In this document: piece after piece, positions 29,137 to 39,379 of the stretch
How positions within the stretch are numbered: the first letter of the stretch is position 1
Layout of the letters: each line of letters starts with the position of its first letter
Source: Fragilaria crotonensis
Taxonomy: Eukaryota; Bacillariophyta; Fragilariophyceae; Fragilariales; Fragilariaceae
Length of the DNA stretch: 58,618 nucleotides
Direction of reading: 5' to 3'
Assembly: GCA_022925895.1 (NCBI GenBank)
Contig: JAKSYS010000384.1
Coordinates: forward strand, 1-58,618
Notes under the pieces: generated by a model
The model's database searches: none
What the model was told of the DNA's origin: nothing
Seen by the model: the letters and a program-made list of their open reading frames with translations, nothing else
Position numbers and translations under genes: made by a program

Positions 29137-29943
29137 ATGATTGAAATGGATACTTACAACGGCGTCATCATCAAACTGGATGAGAATTACGTCGACAGCA
29201 GTCCAACTTCATTCGAGGTCCGTCTCGCAGCCTCGCTTGAACAATGGCGCAATCAAGGCAAGCGAGGCATTTGGATGCACATTCCGACTAATCTTTCCCA
29301 ATTTGTTCCGATCTGTACCCAACTGGGATTTGACTTTCACTTTGCGAAACCAGGCATGCTTGTCTTGACGACATGGCTGCCTCTCGACTCGGAATCGCGT
29401 CTTCCCCATGGACCAACGCATCAAGTCGGCGTGGGAGCGCTGGTTCTGAATCGCAAGGGTCAAATGCTCGTCGTTCAAGAGCTGACAGGGCCTGCATCGG
29501 CTTTCAAATTGTGGAAATTGCCCACAGGCCTCTTGGACCCAGGAGAGGATATTGGGGCTGCTGCCCAAAGAGAATTGTTGGAAGAAACCGGGCTCCGCGG
29601 AACGATTCAACGAATCTTGTGTTTTCGGCAGGCGCATTCAGGTGGCGATCGTGGGTCAGATTTATTCTTCATTTGCCTCATGAGATTGCAACTAGACAAT
29701 GAATGCAATGATGACGACGACCTTGTTCTGACCCCTCAAGAAAACGAAATTGCCGCAGTAAAGTGGATGGATATGGACGACTTTTGCAAGCAAGATCTTT
29801 GGCAGCGCAGTCCAATCTATATGGAATTGAATGAAGCCATGCGACGAGCAGTTCACGAGGGGACGGGACTGGAGCAACACGTTTTGGACGTGGGCTTCCG
29901 GCCGGGGACGAATACAATTTACGTTCACGGCTCAATACTTTGA
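29137..29943 (+). CDS. Nudix hydrolase, NUDT6-like, with pre-Nudix domain
   Basis: A pyrophosphohydrolase of the Nudix superfamily that cleaves nucleoside diphosphates linked to another moiety; the substrate is unknown. Numbered from the ATG at 29137 (268 residues), the Nudix box GLLDPGEDIGAAAQRELLEE runs from 131 to 150 and is complete. Before it, residues about 4-85 match the pre-Nudix domain of NUDT6-type proteins (YNGVIIKLD, RGIWMHIPTNLSQFVPICTQ). THQVGVGALVLN starts the Nudix fold. The frame is open further upstream, but the first in-frame ATG is 29137. An extra N-terminal exon or a one-base indel could add an organelle presequence from the ATG at 28887. Single exon otherwise. Confidence 0.85.
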   Translation: MIEMDTYNGVIIKLDENYVDSSPTSFEVRLAASLEQWRNQGKRGIWMHIPTNLSQFVPICTQLGFDFHFAKPGMLVLTTWLPLDSESRLPHGPTHQVGVGALVLNRKGQMLVVQELTGPASAFKLWKLPTGLLDPGEDIGAAAQRELLEETGLRGTIQRILCFRQAHSGGDRGSDLFFICLMRLQLDNECNDDDDLVLTPQENEIAAVKWMDMDDFCKQDLWQRSPIYMELNEAMRRAVHEGTGLEQHVLDVGFRPGTNTIYVHGSIL

Positions 29944-30114
29944 ATGAATTCAGTATGTCATGGTTACGCAGTCGGAAAGCAGACGAAAGAGAATATCCTC
30001 CATGAATCCACTAGTTGAGCATTGTCTTGTTTGGAGGCACTGGTATATTCATGTGCACTGTCTCGCGGGTTTATACAACGACGGCATCGTGTTGAATTGT
30101 CGTTTTTACTTAAA

Positions 30115-30594
30115 TCATTGTACGACTGCACTCTCAACAAGCCGATTTATTTCTAGTATCACCTCTTGTGTTGTACCTTTTCGAGCTTGCTCAATCGCTT
30201 TAATGGTGGCATCGTATCCTGAAGTTTGAAACCTTACATACTCGCCCAGAACCACAGCGGCAACAATGTCACCAACCTGAAGACTGGTCCGTGCAGCAGC
30301 ACCTGTTACGCCGGTCACAGCAACAAGCCCTCGTCTATCTATTTCAGCCAATTCAATGCCGAGTGGCGATGACGAAGAGGGCGTATCGATGACTATCTGC
30401 AACACCTGCACTGAATACTGGGGATCATTGGAGACCAGGCGTTCATCTTGTCCAAAGACAAACGTTTTGGCGATTTGATCTAACCTTTCATCTAGCTCTC
30501 GAGCACGTAACGTGAGCATGCTGTTACATCGAAAGGGAATCTCAAAGGCATTCGCAACAGTACAGAGGATGAGACAATTTAATAAAACCTTCAT
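30115..30594 (-). CDS. Plastid-targeted PDZ-like protein
   Basis: A 159-residue protein with a short signal peptide ending VANAFEIPF; the A|F junction is an ASAF-type diatom plastid motif. Residues about 60-155 resemble a PDZ domain: a strand (YSVQVLQIVID), a carboxylate-loop-like turn (SPLGIELAEI), GLVAVTGVTGAAARTSLQVGD and a final helix with a strand (AIEQARKGTTQEVILEINR). PDZ domains bind protein C-termini. Here there is no protease or other domain attached, so it may be a small adaptor in the plastid or its surrounding compartments. Single exon with ATG at 30594; its stop lies 171 bp from that of the convergent Nudix gene. Confidence 0.7.
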   Translation of the reverse strand: MKVLLNCLILCTVANAFEIPFRCNSMLTLRARELDERLDQIAKTFVFGQDERLVSNDPQYSVQVLQIVIDTPSSSSPLGIELAEIDRRGLVAVTGVTGAAARTSLQVGDIVAAVVLGEYVRFQTSGYDATIKAIEQARKGTTQEVILEINRLVESAVVQ

Positions 30595-32073
30595 TGCACC
30601 GAAAGGTTTTGTTTGTGTCGGGTATTTTGGATTGTTGTTGATGTAGCAATCGGATGTTTACTTGTTGGTATCATGATATATGAGAGGCTTGTTTCAGACA
30701 AATCCCATCTCGTCGAAACGTCCCTGAGAACTGAGAATAGTATGCATTATGCATATATAGTCTACTACTCTAGCTAGTACCTTGTACAAGTACCATGATT
30801 ACTACTGTACGTATTGTACAGTACCTGTAGTCTGAGTACTGTTATTACTGTAGTACAGCAGTAGACTTGAGAAGCAAGTGCCATTTTGCCAATTTCGTAG
30901 AAAGTCATTCAGAGTTCGGAGGGTCAGTCTCAAGTGACAGCCAGACGTTCACGAACGACGTCAGCACCTGCGTGCTGCGCGAATTTCTGGACTGACGAAA
31001 ATGCGAACAAAAGGGTACAATTGTTGCAAATGCGTCGGATTCTCCGGGTCTCCAACTAGCGTTCCCATTTTCAACTTGCACAGGTCCACTCGGAGCGCTA
31101 TGAAAGTTTCCGATGTGTCATAGTTTTTTTATTGATGCTGCTACTGTAGTGATCCGAGTGCTCGAGTAGTACAGCAACGAAGCATTCGTGCAATACATGG
31201 CAGTACCAAGTATAGGAACCAGACCCTGGTGCAAGTAAAAAAATTTGTTTGCTGTGTCTCATTTCTCATTCACCTCTCTATTGTATATTGTATCATGTAA
31301 TCATGTACTTCGGGCTCGCATTCCTCGACGACGTAGACCTATGATACTGGAGTACTCCAGTACTGAGTAGACGTTTGGTCCTACTTGGAGCACTATGGGC
31401 GATGCAGTGGAGTATTCCGGTAGAGTAGGATCTGGGACCTGAGATCCAACATCCTGACAATGGAGCACGTATCATAATACGCACAAATGTGGGAACTTGG
31501 CGCCAATCAGTCAATTCGGCAAAATTGACGAGTGCCCTGATGCGGCGATTAGATTATGGTTTATGGTATTGTACATATGATACAGTACACAAGGTAGTCT
31601 ACTTGTACCATACTGCATTCTTATTTCTTCATGTCACTCGCAGTTCTCGCAGACTCACCACGCACGAACTGAAACTGTGTTTGCATGCATTCTCACGAAA
31701 AAAGTCAAAAACAGAATATAAGAACCGTTTTGGATTCCGTCTGACAGGATTCGGTGAAAGATCCAATCAGGATGTTGGATGTTCAGATATTCCACCGCCA
31801 CAGGATCCAGTTTCGCTTTTGCACATTCATCTTTTGGGAATGCTGCGTCGACAGTCGACAGGCGTCCATCGAAATGCGAAGCGCAATCACCAGAAAAGAT
31901 CCGGCGTCAAAGCTACGCACATATGCATACGCATCGTCGGTTCTTCTCACAGTTGGATATCTGCTTTGACGAGAATTGATATTAATTGCCAACCCAACTA
32001 CTACAGTACCCATCAACAACCATCGTAATACAAGGACAACCATGACAATAACTTCATCATCGTCAGGATCGAA
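30595..32073. other. GTAC-rich intergenic region
   Basis: A 1.5-kb gap. Eight GTAC copies fall within 30776-30860, with further clusters around 31160-31210 and 31340-31610. Open frames on both strands (31489-32028 plus, 31783-32130 minus) lack family motifs; the minus-strand one has a single hydrophobic stretch. No gene is called. Confidence 0.5.
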
Positions 32074-33675
32074 ATGCGTCATCGACCGCGCCGTCGTGAA
32101 TGCCGACACGGTCGGCAATATGACGGACATTGGGCTCTCTATATTTGCCCCACTTTGTGGCAGGAATCGAGGGCTTTCGTCTTAGATCCTACTGATGGTG
32201 GCACCTACGGCTGTGTCGAGTTCCCATCAACTTTGGCGAGATTAGCCGGGTGCCCGAAAGGTGTGATTGTTAGGGACGCTAACGCGATTAAGATCGTCTA
32301 CCAGTCCGGAAATGTGACTTCGGAACAGGTAGTCGACTTGTTGGATCTCTACGTCCAGTCGGTTTATACTTCCAGCCCGAACCTCGATCAAGATGTCCAT
32401 GCATGTGATGTCGGAGGTCTTGCTGTTCTCCAATGTCCGTCGTCGGCTGCTGCTTCTTCAACCAAGGTTCTTCGCGCCGCCACCTTGGCCGGGCTCTTTG
32501 TAGATGCCCCGTGGGCGACCGGTGGTCGCGCTCTCTCGTACGAACAAGCTCGCGGATTCTATGCCGCTCAGGATTTTCATGATATGCGCAACCTGGGTCT
32601 CAATACGGTTCAGATTCCATTTTACACCTCGGATTTCAATGGTGGTGACAACCAATCACTCCTTTCCAAAATCTTATCCCTTGTTTACAATGCACGTCTC
32701 TCCGCAATCCTGGTTCTCATTGGGAATGACACCACAACAATTGCCAAGGCAGCCTCCTACGCTGCGAACAACTCTGATGTTGTCACGGCCTTGACGTTGC
32801 CGTCGGCCGATTACATCCGTGCCGCTCGCGATGCCGCACCGTCCTTAACACTCATGATTCCAGTCAAGAATGAAGCTGATTTGTTGCGATTGAATGCTGG
32901 CACGGACACCAACATTGTGGCCGCGTTAGACATGAATCACGTCACAACCGTGGCTGATGTGGCGTCGTCAGACAGTCTCAACGACCGAATGAAGATGTAT
33001 TACCACGAGAGCTTGGCATGTACCCGCCGTTCGCCATTGGAGTACACCAAGTGTTTCCTTGGTATTCCAGCCTTTGTCGCGACGGGCTTTGATTTAAGCG
33101 TTGACAATTGCGTCTACGAAGGAATTTCCGATTCCTTTGTCGACTACGGTCAGTGCAATCGGTTCGACGAGACGGAAAATTCCGATTGGTGGGCAGCACA
33201 TCGCAAGTCCTTTGCCGAAAAGCAAATCTTTTCGTATGAAAAAGGACTGGGTTGGTCATTCAGCGCTTGGAAGTTGTATGGTGAGAAACATGTCGGAGTG
33301 ATTGACTCCCCCGCCAAGCTCTTGTCGCTCAAGGACGTTTCTGCTGCTGGACTTCTCCCACCACTTGACGGTGCATCTACCTCGTTGGCTTGCCTCAATC
33401 CACCCGCATCTGACTTTGTGTTGGGAGATGATACACTCGCTCCATCGCCCGGACCTCCTCCTGATTGTGGTAATGGTTGGTGGAACTTCGACTTGCAAGC
33501 CTGTGAGTATTGGGTCCCCCCCACGCCCGCACCCACTGTGGCCTGCCCAACGCCATTGACGAATACAGCGTTGGTCGAGGCGGCGGCTGGAGGAGGTGCT
33601 GTGGCACTGCTTCTGGGCTTCGTTGGACTACGTCTCTTTGGTCGTTCAGGCGGGTACACCACACTCCCAAGTTAA
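32074..33675 (+). CDS. GH5/Exg-like protein lacking visible catalytic glutamates
   Basis: A 533-residue protein that resembles fungal exo-1,3-beta-glucanases (GH5, Exg type) in layout: GLFVDAPWATGGRALSYEQA, the strand LGLNTVQIPFYTSDF, and GLGWSFSAWKLYGEK near the end of the barrel. The acid/base Glu usually lies in an NEP motif, and the nucleophile in a GE[WF] motif. At the matching places this protein reads TALTLPSADYI and FLGIPAFVATGF, without Glu. It may be a carbohydrate-binding pseudoenzyme. A Pro-rich linker (about 450-490) precedes a C-terminal TM helix (about 503-523). The N-terminus is uncertain: the frame opens at 32029, its first ATG is 32074, and no signal peptide follows. An upstream exon or indel is possible. 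Confidence 0.68.
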   Translation: MRHRPRRRECRHGRQYDGHWALYICPTLWQESRAFVLDPTDGGTYGCVEFPSTLARLAGCPKGVIVRDANAIKIVYQSGNVTSEQVVDLLDLYVQSVYTSSPNLDQDVHACDVGGLAVLQCPSSAAASSTKVLRAATLAGLFVDAPWATGGRALSYEQARGFYAAQDFHDMRNLGLNTVQIPFYTSDFNGGDNQSLLSKILSLVYNARLSAILVLIGNDTTTIAKAASYAANNSDVVTALTLPSADYIRAARDAAPSLTLMIPVKNEADLLRLNAGTDTNIVAALDMNHVTTVADVASSDSLNDRMKMYYHESLACTRRSPLEYTKCFLGIPAFVATGFDLSVDNCVYEGISDSFVDYGQCNRFDETENSDWWAAHRKSFAEKQIFSYEKGLGWSFSAWKLYGEKHVGVIDSPAKLLSLKDVSAAGLLPPLDGASTSLACLNPPASDFVLGDDTLAPSPGPPPDCGNGWWNFDLQACEYWVPPTPAPTVACPTPLTNTALVEAAAGGGAVALLLGFVGLRLFGRSGGYTTLPS

Positions 33676-34936
33676 TGCGTGCGAGATGAGGTAAGAAGTG
33701 TCTGAGGTTCAACAAGGATTGAATAGCTTCGCTTGATGCTTAGATAGTAGATAGATACATAAATGGAGGCTGCTGAGGATGGATAAATCATAAGTAAGGT
33801 ATTTGCGTTTGAACACTATCGCTCGCCTACGCGCTCCACACGACAACGAGACCACCCACATCGTGGATGCAAACCTTGATTGAATCGTTGGTGGCGTGTC
33901 ATCCAGGCATGTCCGACCAGAGAACGTGGCTTGGTTGATTACCGTCGGCATCCCAACATCTGACAAGGAAGGGGTGCCGATGGCCATTGTATGTACAAAT
34001 CCAAGACTTGGCTGACTACCGACGGCATCCGAACATCGGACAAGGAAGGGGTGCCGATGACCATTGTATGTCCAAATCCACGAATTTTAGCAGTCTCTTT
34101 GAAATCACAGGTGCCATAATGAGATCGCCGAGACATCCGTCTTGGTCAGCCAGGCGCTCGCTGGTGTTGAAAAATAAATTCTCGCCGGCAAACAACTCGG
34201 CGATGTAACGAAGGCTGACAGGCTTGACTTAATGACAAGATATGCTATCCCCCTGACGGAGATATCGTGGAGACACGAAGGCCGTGAAAGAGAGTGCAGA
34301 AGTGCGATTTCGATGAAACGATTGAATACCGCCGCCGAATTAAACCATTATACAGTGAACGTTGTGATTCGGTTACGAAACCCTCAGTCATCGAGCCGTT
34401 CTTTCACGACCCCATAAGGACGACATTTTGGTGGATGCAAAGGTATCTGCAGTAGTCTCCCGAATTATAATTTGGGGAATTCGTTCGAAAGGATGTAACC
34501 CTTCAGCAGCGCCGCAAAGAAGCATACGCCCATCGATGAGGCCCCAGTCACGGAGGCTTCCAGAATTACGTGTGAGAGCTAGAATGCCCCATCCTCGTGC
34601 ATTAGAACGTAGGTTAAGTGCAGCATATTTGATCCATATTGCCTCCTTACGGTATCCTAAGAATGCTTACGACATAGCAAAAACGAACAGTAAGATCATC
34701 AAGAGCATCCGGAAGCGTCAGGCGAAGAAGTGAAAAGTAATGTCATCAAGAACAAGACTTAAGTTGTTTTGCCCGAGAGACAATAGACATGAAAAGGCGA
34801 GACTGTGCGTAACATTCAACGAGCATCCCAACGTTTCAGTCACGCTCCCGGTTTTGAAATTATTCTCCGCGTCGCAACCGAGAAAACCTTTACCACGGTC
34901 GAAGGTTGAGCTGGGGAAACTAACTTCTCAACAACG
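33676..34936. other. Intergenic region with a 77-bp tandem duplication
   Basis: A gap of 1.26 kb between convergent genes. It contains the tandem repeat at 33931-34084, listed separately. Translations give only short, interrupted frames; the region may be a decayed insertion, but no family is recognised. Confidence 0.45.
33931..34084. repeat. 77-bp direct tandem repeat, two diverged copies
   Basis: Copies at 33931-34007 and 34008-34084 share most positions (for example GACAAGGAAGGGGTGCCGAT in both) with scattered substitutions and no obvious indels. This indicates an old tandem duplication. Confidence 0.85.
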
Positions 34937-36244
34937 TCATCGCATCGGCGTTTTGATGTAAGGTGAACACTTCTCTCTTGCCTCTGGGAACTTAGTTTGC
35001 CCCTCTCTTCTCCAGAACGCCAAGTATCCGCCACATCTCCACTTTCTCTTGCCCATAAGAAAACCGTTATGGAACACGTCTAGGTCAATGCCGACGCGTT
35101 CCATTTCGGCAGTTCTTTCTGGTGCTAACATCACAGCCGGAACCATGACTGCCAGCTGATCATCCCAAACTCTTGAGAATTTGTTATCCCCAATCTGGAC
35201 ATCATACCAATAAAGGTTCTGCGGTAAACGATAGAAGTCGAGGTTTGTAATGTGGAAGAAGCCATGTACTTGCTTAACATGGTTCCGTCCGCACTCCTCT
35301 GCGGTACCGTAAGTTGCCTTGAGGACTCCATTCGCCACGAGTTCCGCAGAGCACAAAGTCTTGTTGTACACTTTAAGCAGTTTCTGCTGCACCCCCGTGT
35401 TACCGCGAGTTGTTCCTTGGGCGTAGTTCCCCATGAGAAGAACCAGGTCATTCTGAATCATGTACTCAATGGGGTCTTGCTTCCAAACCATTGTCGCAAA
35501 ACTATCAGAATCCCACCAAAGCATATACTTGTATGGACGCAATACCTCCTGTACCCAAATTTGTTTTGACCGAAACTCTGACATCCAGCAGTAGGCAATC
35601 GGCATTACAAACCTGTCGTCCCGACAACGTGTTCGCCACGATAAGTCAGCGGTTGTATTAACTTCGTTGCATCTATTGACCAGCGTTTCTTGCTGTTCAA
35701 GTGTCATGTTGGCAATCTGCTCTTCAAAGGTCATGTCGTCCAAAACAAACGTGACGTTGGCTGGTGAAACAATTTGCTGAACCTCCAGTATATGACTTTC
35801 ATTAATTGGGATTGTATGGAAGATAACGATGTCGTAGTTGAAACGACTATTGTATGCGACGTCCAGCAAACATAATGATTGTTTGACCTCTGGCATGAAT
35901 GCCTCGTCGTGAATCTTCATGGCAATTACAACATTAAACGAAGAATTCTTGATTTCCGTTCCGTCGGTTGCCCTTCCGGTGCTTTCCCTCGTTAGAAAGA
36001 ACTCAGAATTTGATTGCGTTTCGTTAAACTGACCTGCTTCGACCTCCTGATCGATAACCTCTTGTTCGTTTAGCTGCATCGTAGTAGAGTTATCTATCAT
36101 TGTGTCGATGCTAGCTTGTTGAAGTGCATACATCGCATGCTTCACTGTTTCCATCGTTCCTGCATTGATCACTTCAGTCGATTTGTAGAAGAAAACTCCA
36201 ATCGCCACCGCCAGAATCAGGTAGGTAACAGCTAACTTGCTCAT
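34937..36244 (-). CDS. GT15-like (KRE2/MNT1-type) glycosyltransferase
   Basis: A 435-residue type II membrane protein with a signal anchor at about residues 4-22. The catalytic region resembles family 15 alpha-1,2-mannosyltransferases: RPYKYMLWWDSDSFATMVWK with a DSD metal-site candidate, HGFFHITNLDFYRL, and SRVWDDQLAVMVPAVMLAPE followed by GIDLDVFHNGF. The spacing matches the KRE2/MNT1 C-terminal half, though identity is clearly low. It probably extends N- or O-linked mannans in the Golgi; an alternative is another nucleotide-sugar transferase of the GT-A fold such as GT34. The luminal stem (about 25-95) is Thr/Asn-rich. The frame begins at a TTG codon; the first ATG is 36244. Single exon. 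Confidence 0.7.
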   Translation of the reverse strand: MSKLAVTYLILAVAIGVFFYKSTEVINAGTMETVKHAMYALQQASIDTMIDNSTTMQLNEQEVIDQEVEAGQFNETQSNSEFFLTRESTGRATDGTEIKNSSFNVVIAMKIHDEAFMPEVKQSLCLLDVAYNSRFNYDIVIFHTIPINESHILEVQQIVSPANVTFVLDDMTFEEQIANMTLEQQETLVNRCNEVNTTADLSWRTRCRDDRFVMPIAYCWMSEFRSKQIWVQEVLRPYKYMLWWDSDSFATMVWKQDPIEYMIQNDLVLLMGNYAQGTTRGNTGVQQKLLKVYNKTLCSAELVANGVLKATYGTAEECGRNHVKQVHGFFHITNLDFYRLPQNLYWYDVQIGDNKFSRVWDDQLAVMVPAVMLAPERTAEMERVGIDLDVFHNGFLMGKRKWRCGGYLAFWRREGQTKFPEAREKCSPYIKTPMR

Positions 36245-38001
36245 GATCAACTAATACGCGAAAAACAGTGAGAAGAGAAGGAAATTTGCTTGTTCTCGAT
36301 AGTTGCAGCTTTGTGTCGGGTTTGTCTTCGGATTTTCCGCATCAACACACCTGTGCATGATCTTGAAGACTATCAAGGGGAGTTTCGAGAATGAGACTTC
36401 CGACTTCAGATACAGGCGTACAAGCAGAAAGCAGATCCGTGTAGATTAGCAGATATAGCGATATAGCTGATCACGAGTGTTACACGATTATACTCATAGT
36501 GACGGTGTGACGGAGTAAAAATTGTGTACAAGTACCTTGTACTACCAGTAGTACCCTCTACTACCGGTAGACGAGCTACCGTATGCATAGAACTCCGATT
36601 CCTGGTCATGCAGAAACCCGAAAATCGTCTACTTTTCATAGAAAAACCATGTATTTGGGATATTAATGCATAGGAGGATAGGAGGTATCCGTGCCGCACC
36701 GGGAGCCGGGAGTTACTTTTTACACCTGTGTAGAAAAATCATCGTGTTCCAAAAGTAGAACTCTTATTTTGTCATGCGACCCTCTACAGTCTCTGTTTAA
36801 ACTTAAAAAACTTCACTGCCATCTGGCTGTGGCAAAAGTTTCCAAAATGTGCAATTTTAATTGCAACTGCTCGGTTGGGGTACTAGCTAATAATAACGTT
36901 CCTCTTGATACGGCTCATACCAAAGAGGAGGAGATGGTCACATCATCTGCTGAAGATGGAAAGGAAATCATCCTTGGTCCCGATCACAATCATGATGATA
37001 GATGAGTCCATTCATTTTTGTGCTGATAGCGGGCTGCTTCAGGTCCTCCTCCTGAGCCTAGTAGTTGCAGAGCTGGATGTGCTGGCAGTTGCTGATGGTA
37101 CAGTGGTACCATTAGTTGCAGGTGCTGCTGTTGCCCATTAATCCGGTAAACATGGAATAACTTGGTTCGCGTGATTTGTGATGAGATAATCACTACCAGT
37201 ACAACAATTCATCATCGGTCATGGGCAGGCATTGCTCGATGAGGCAATCTCCCTTTCTTCCGCCTCATCTTCCTAAAGCAAACATGACACAGCGCCAAAA
37301 AGAATCGGTTTTTTGCCCGTGTTCCTATTTGGAGGTTGAGTTTCGCCTAAAGGAAGCACTTTTTGCTTGTTGACTCGCACCCCTGTATTAGTCAACAGCG
37401 AGTTAGTAGACTGTTCAAGTAGAATTTCTCCATAGAAAGAATGGTCATAACGTCATAACTAGAAAAATGCCTAAAATAGGCGGCCATATTCTCATTCGGC
37501 GCCTAAACGAAGCTCGGTTAGGAACGTAAGGCGATGGCCTTATCAAACCATGCCTGGTCATCGGTATCATTCTTGTACCTGGTATCGTCCCCTTTGCTCA
37601 CAACTCGCGATTCGCGATTCGCGATGCTTGGAATGCTTACTCGGACTACTACTAGTGCTGTAGAACTGTATAACACACAGTAGTATACGGTACTGGTACT
37701 GGAGTGCTCAGTATACAGTAGTGAAACATTATTGATACTACGACAGTACGTATTCTGGTACGTGTACTGACTCCTGCGCTACTGACGATTTGAAAACATT
37801 GAAGCAGGTATTAAGCCGTTGGTAGCAAGTTTCGCGCGCAATATATCTCTGGTGGCAGGTACTAGTACCACATACTACAGTTTGCATGAACCATTAACAG
37901 CATCGATTTTTGACGCATCCTGGGACCTGGGAGGTCGCAGTGGTGATTTTGCCTGACTGCCCCAAATTCCAATCTGTCAGTCAACATCTTCGTAGTTCAT
38001 C
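36245..38001. other. Intergenic region with GTAC clusters
   Basis: A 1.76-kb gap between divergent genes. GTAC clusters lie at 36520-36560 and 37685-37870. Open frames at 36691-37005 and 36905-37141 are short and have no recognised motif. No RNA gene was found. Confidence 0.45.
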
Positions 38002-39379
38002 ATGGGGATCAAGGGCTTGCCAAGTTGCTAGCAGACGAGGCCCCAGACGTAAGTACTACTTCAAGCAGGTTGAAGTTACTAAGCACTCGGGTGATGTGGT
38101 TGCCCCTGATTGTGCTGTTGACGATTAATTAACATTCACTTAACCAAACGTTGTTGCAGAGCATCCGCGAGGTGCCCTGTCATCACTCCAGGGTCGCAAA
38201 ATCGCAATCGATGCATCCATGGCAATTTATCAGTTTCTGATTGCAGTTCGCTCTCAGAATGGCGCTGGCGGTCAAGCAATGCAGCTAACCAATGCGGAAG
38301 GGGAAACCACCTCGCACGTGCAGGGTCTCTTTAATCGCACGCTTCGTTTTCTCACAGAGGGCATTCGCCCTGTCTACGTCTTTGATGGAAAACCACCCAA
38401 CATCAAATCGGGAGAACTTGGTAAACGCAAGGAGAAACGCGAAAAGGCCGAAGCGGCCCTGAAAGCTGCCACGGAAGAAGGTAATGTTGAAGAACAAGAC
38501 AAACAGAACAAACGATTGGTGCGTGCCGGTCAGAAAGAAAATGAGGACTGCCGCAAGCTCTTGGAGCTCATGGGCGTCCCAGTCATTCGGGCTCCTTGCG
38601 AAGCCGAAGCGCAGGCTGCGTCATTGGCCAAGCGAGGCTTGGTATACGCCACGGCGACGGAAGATATGGACGCGTTGACCTTTCAAACACCCGTGTTGCT
38701 GCGAAAGATGACATTTGCGAACGCTTCCAAGGCTATGATACAGACCATGAACTATCAGAAGGCGCTGGAAGGCCTCGAATTGAATCATGATCAGTTTGTG
38801 GATCTGTGTATTCTAATGGGATGTGATTATGTGACTCCATCAAGGGCGTTGGTCCGAAGACAGCTCTCAAAATGATTCGGGAGCACAAGACAATGGAAAA
38901 TTTACTGAAGCATCTAGATCGCAAGAAGTATTCTGTGCCAGAGTCGTGGGAACCGAACGTCAAGCGTCAAAAGACAGATGCGGACTATGATACCGATGAC
39001 GACAAGGAAAAGAAAACACGGAAAATGATGGTGATGACGACGATGAGGACGAACCAGAAAGAACCAATCTTCGTCCAGGCTCGCCGACTTTTAACAATCA
39101 CGAAGTCTTGGAATCACCTGACATTAAATTCAAACCTTGCCAGCCAGAAGAACTGACCAAATATTTGGTCGAAGAGATGGGTTTCAATCCAGATCGTGTC
39201 AAGGCCAACATTGAAAAGCTCCAAAGGCCTATAAGGAGACTGCCAAACCGCAGGCGCGCATGGATTCGTTCTTCAAGGCTGTTCCCAATCCGAATGCCAA
39301 AGCGATAGCGGATAAAAGAAGGCGACGGCCAAAGAGAGCAAGAAGAAACCTGGAGGTTTTTTGAAAGCGCAAGAGATAA
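38002..39379 (+). CDS. FEN1: Flap endonuclease 1, frame broken by one-base indels
   Basis: The XPG/FEN1 structure-specific nuclease that removes 5' flaps during Okazaki-fragment maturation and base-excision repair. Exon 1 (38002-38048) should read [16 protein letters not shown], and a GTAAGT donor follows. Exon 2 starts at 38160 after TTGCAG. Key blocks are present: [54 protein letters not shown], the PCNA-interacting ARMDSFFKA and a basic tail. The frame is lost at about six points: near 38020, 38176, 38836, 39020, 39224 and after 39310. Each is repaired by adding one base to a short homopolymer. FEN1 is normally essential and single-copy, so assembly error is more likely than pseudogenisation. 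The exact stop is uncertain; TAA at 39377 follows a KRKR-type tail. Confidence 0.85.

Noticed and set aside
31489-32028. 179-codon plus-strand frame upstream of the glucanase-like gene
   Set aside because: Ends in a stop before that gene and has no motif; it also lies in a GTAC-rich gap.
36691-37141. Two overlapping frames of 104 and 78 codons
   Set aside because: Low-complexity Ala/Val/Leu content and no start context or homology cue; treated as chance frames.
38002-39379. FEN1 as a true pseudogene
   Set aside because: The recognised frame shifts fall mainly in short runs and are single-base, and all functional motifs are preserved, which fits sequencing error better than decay.
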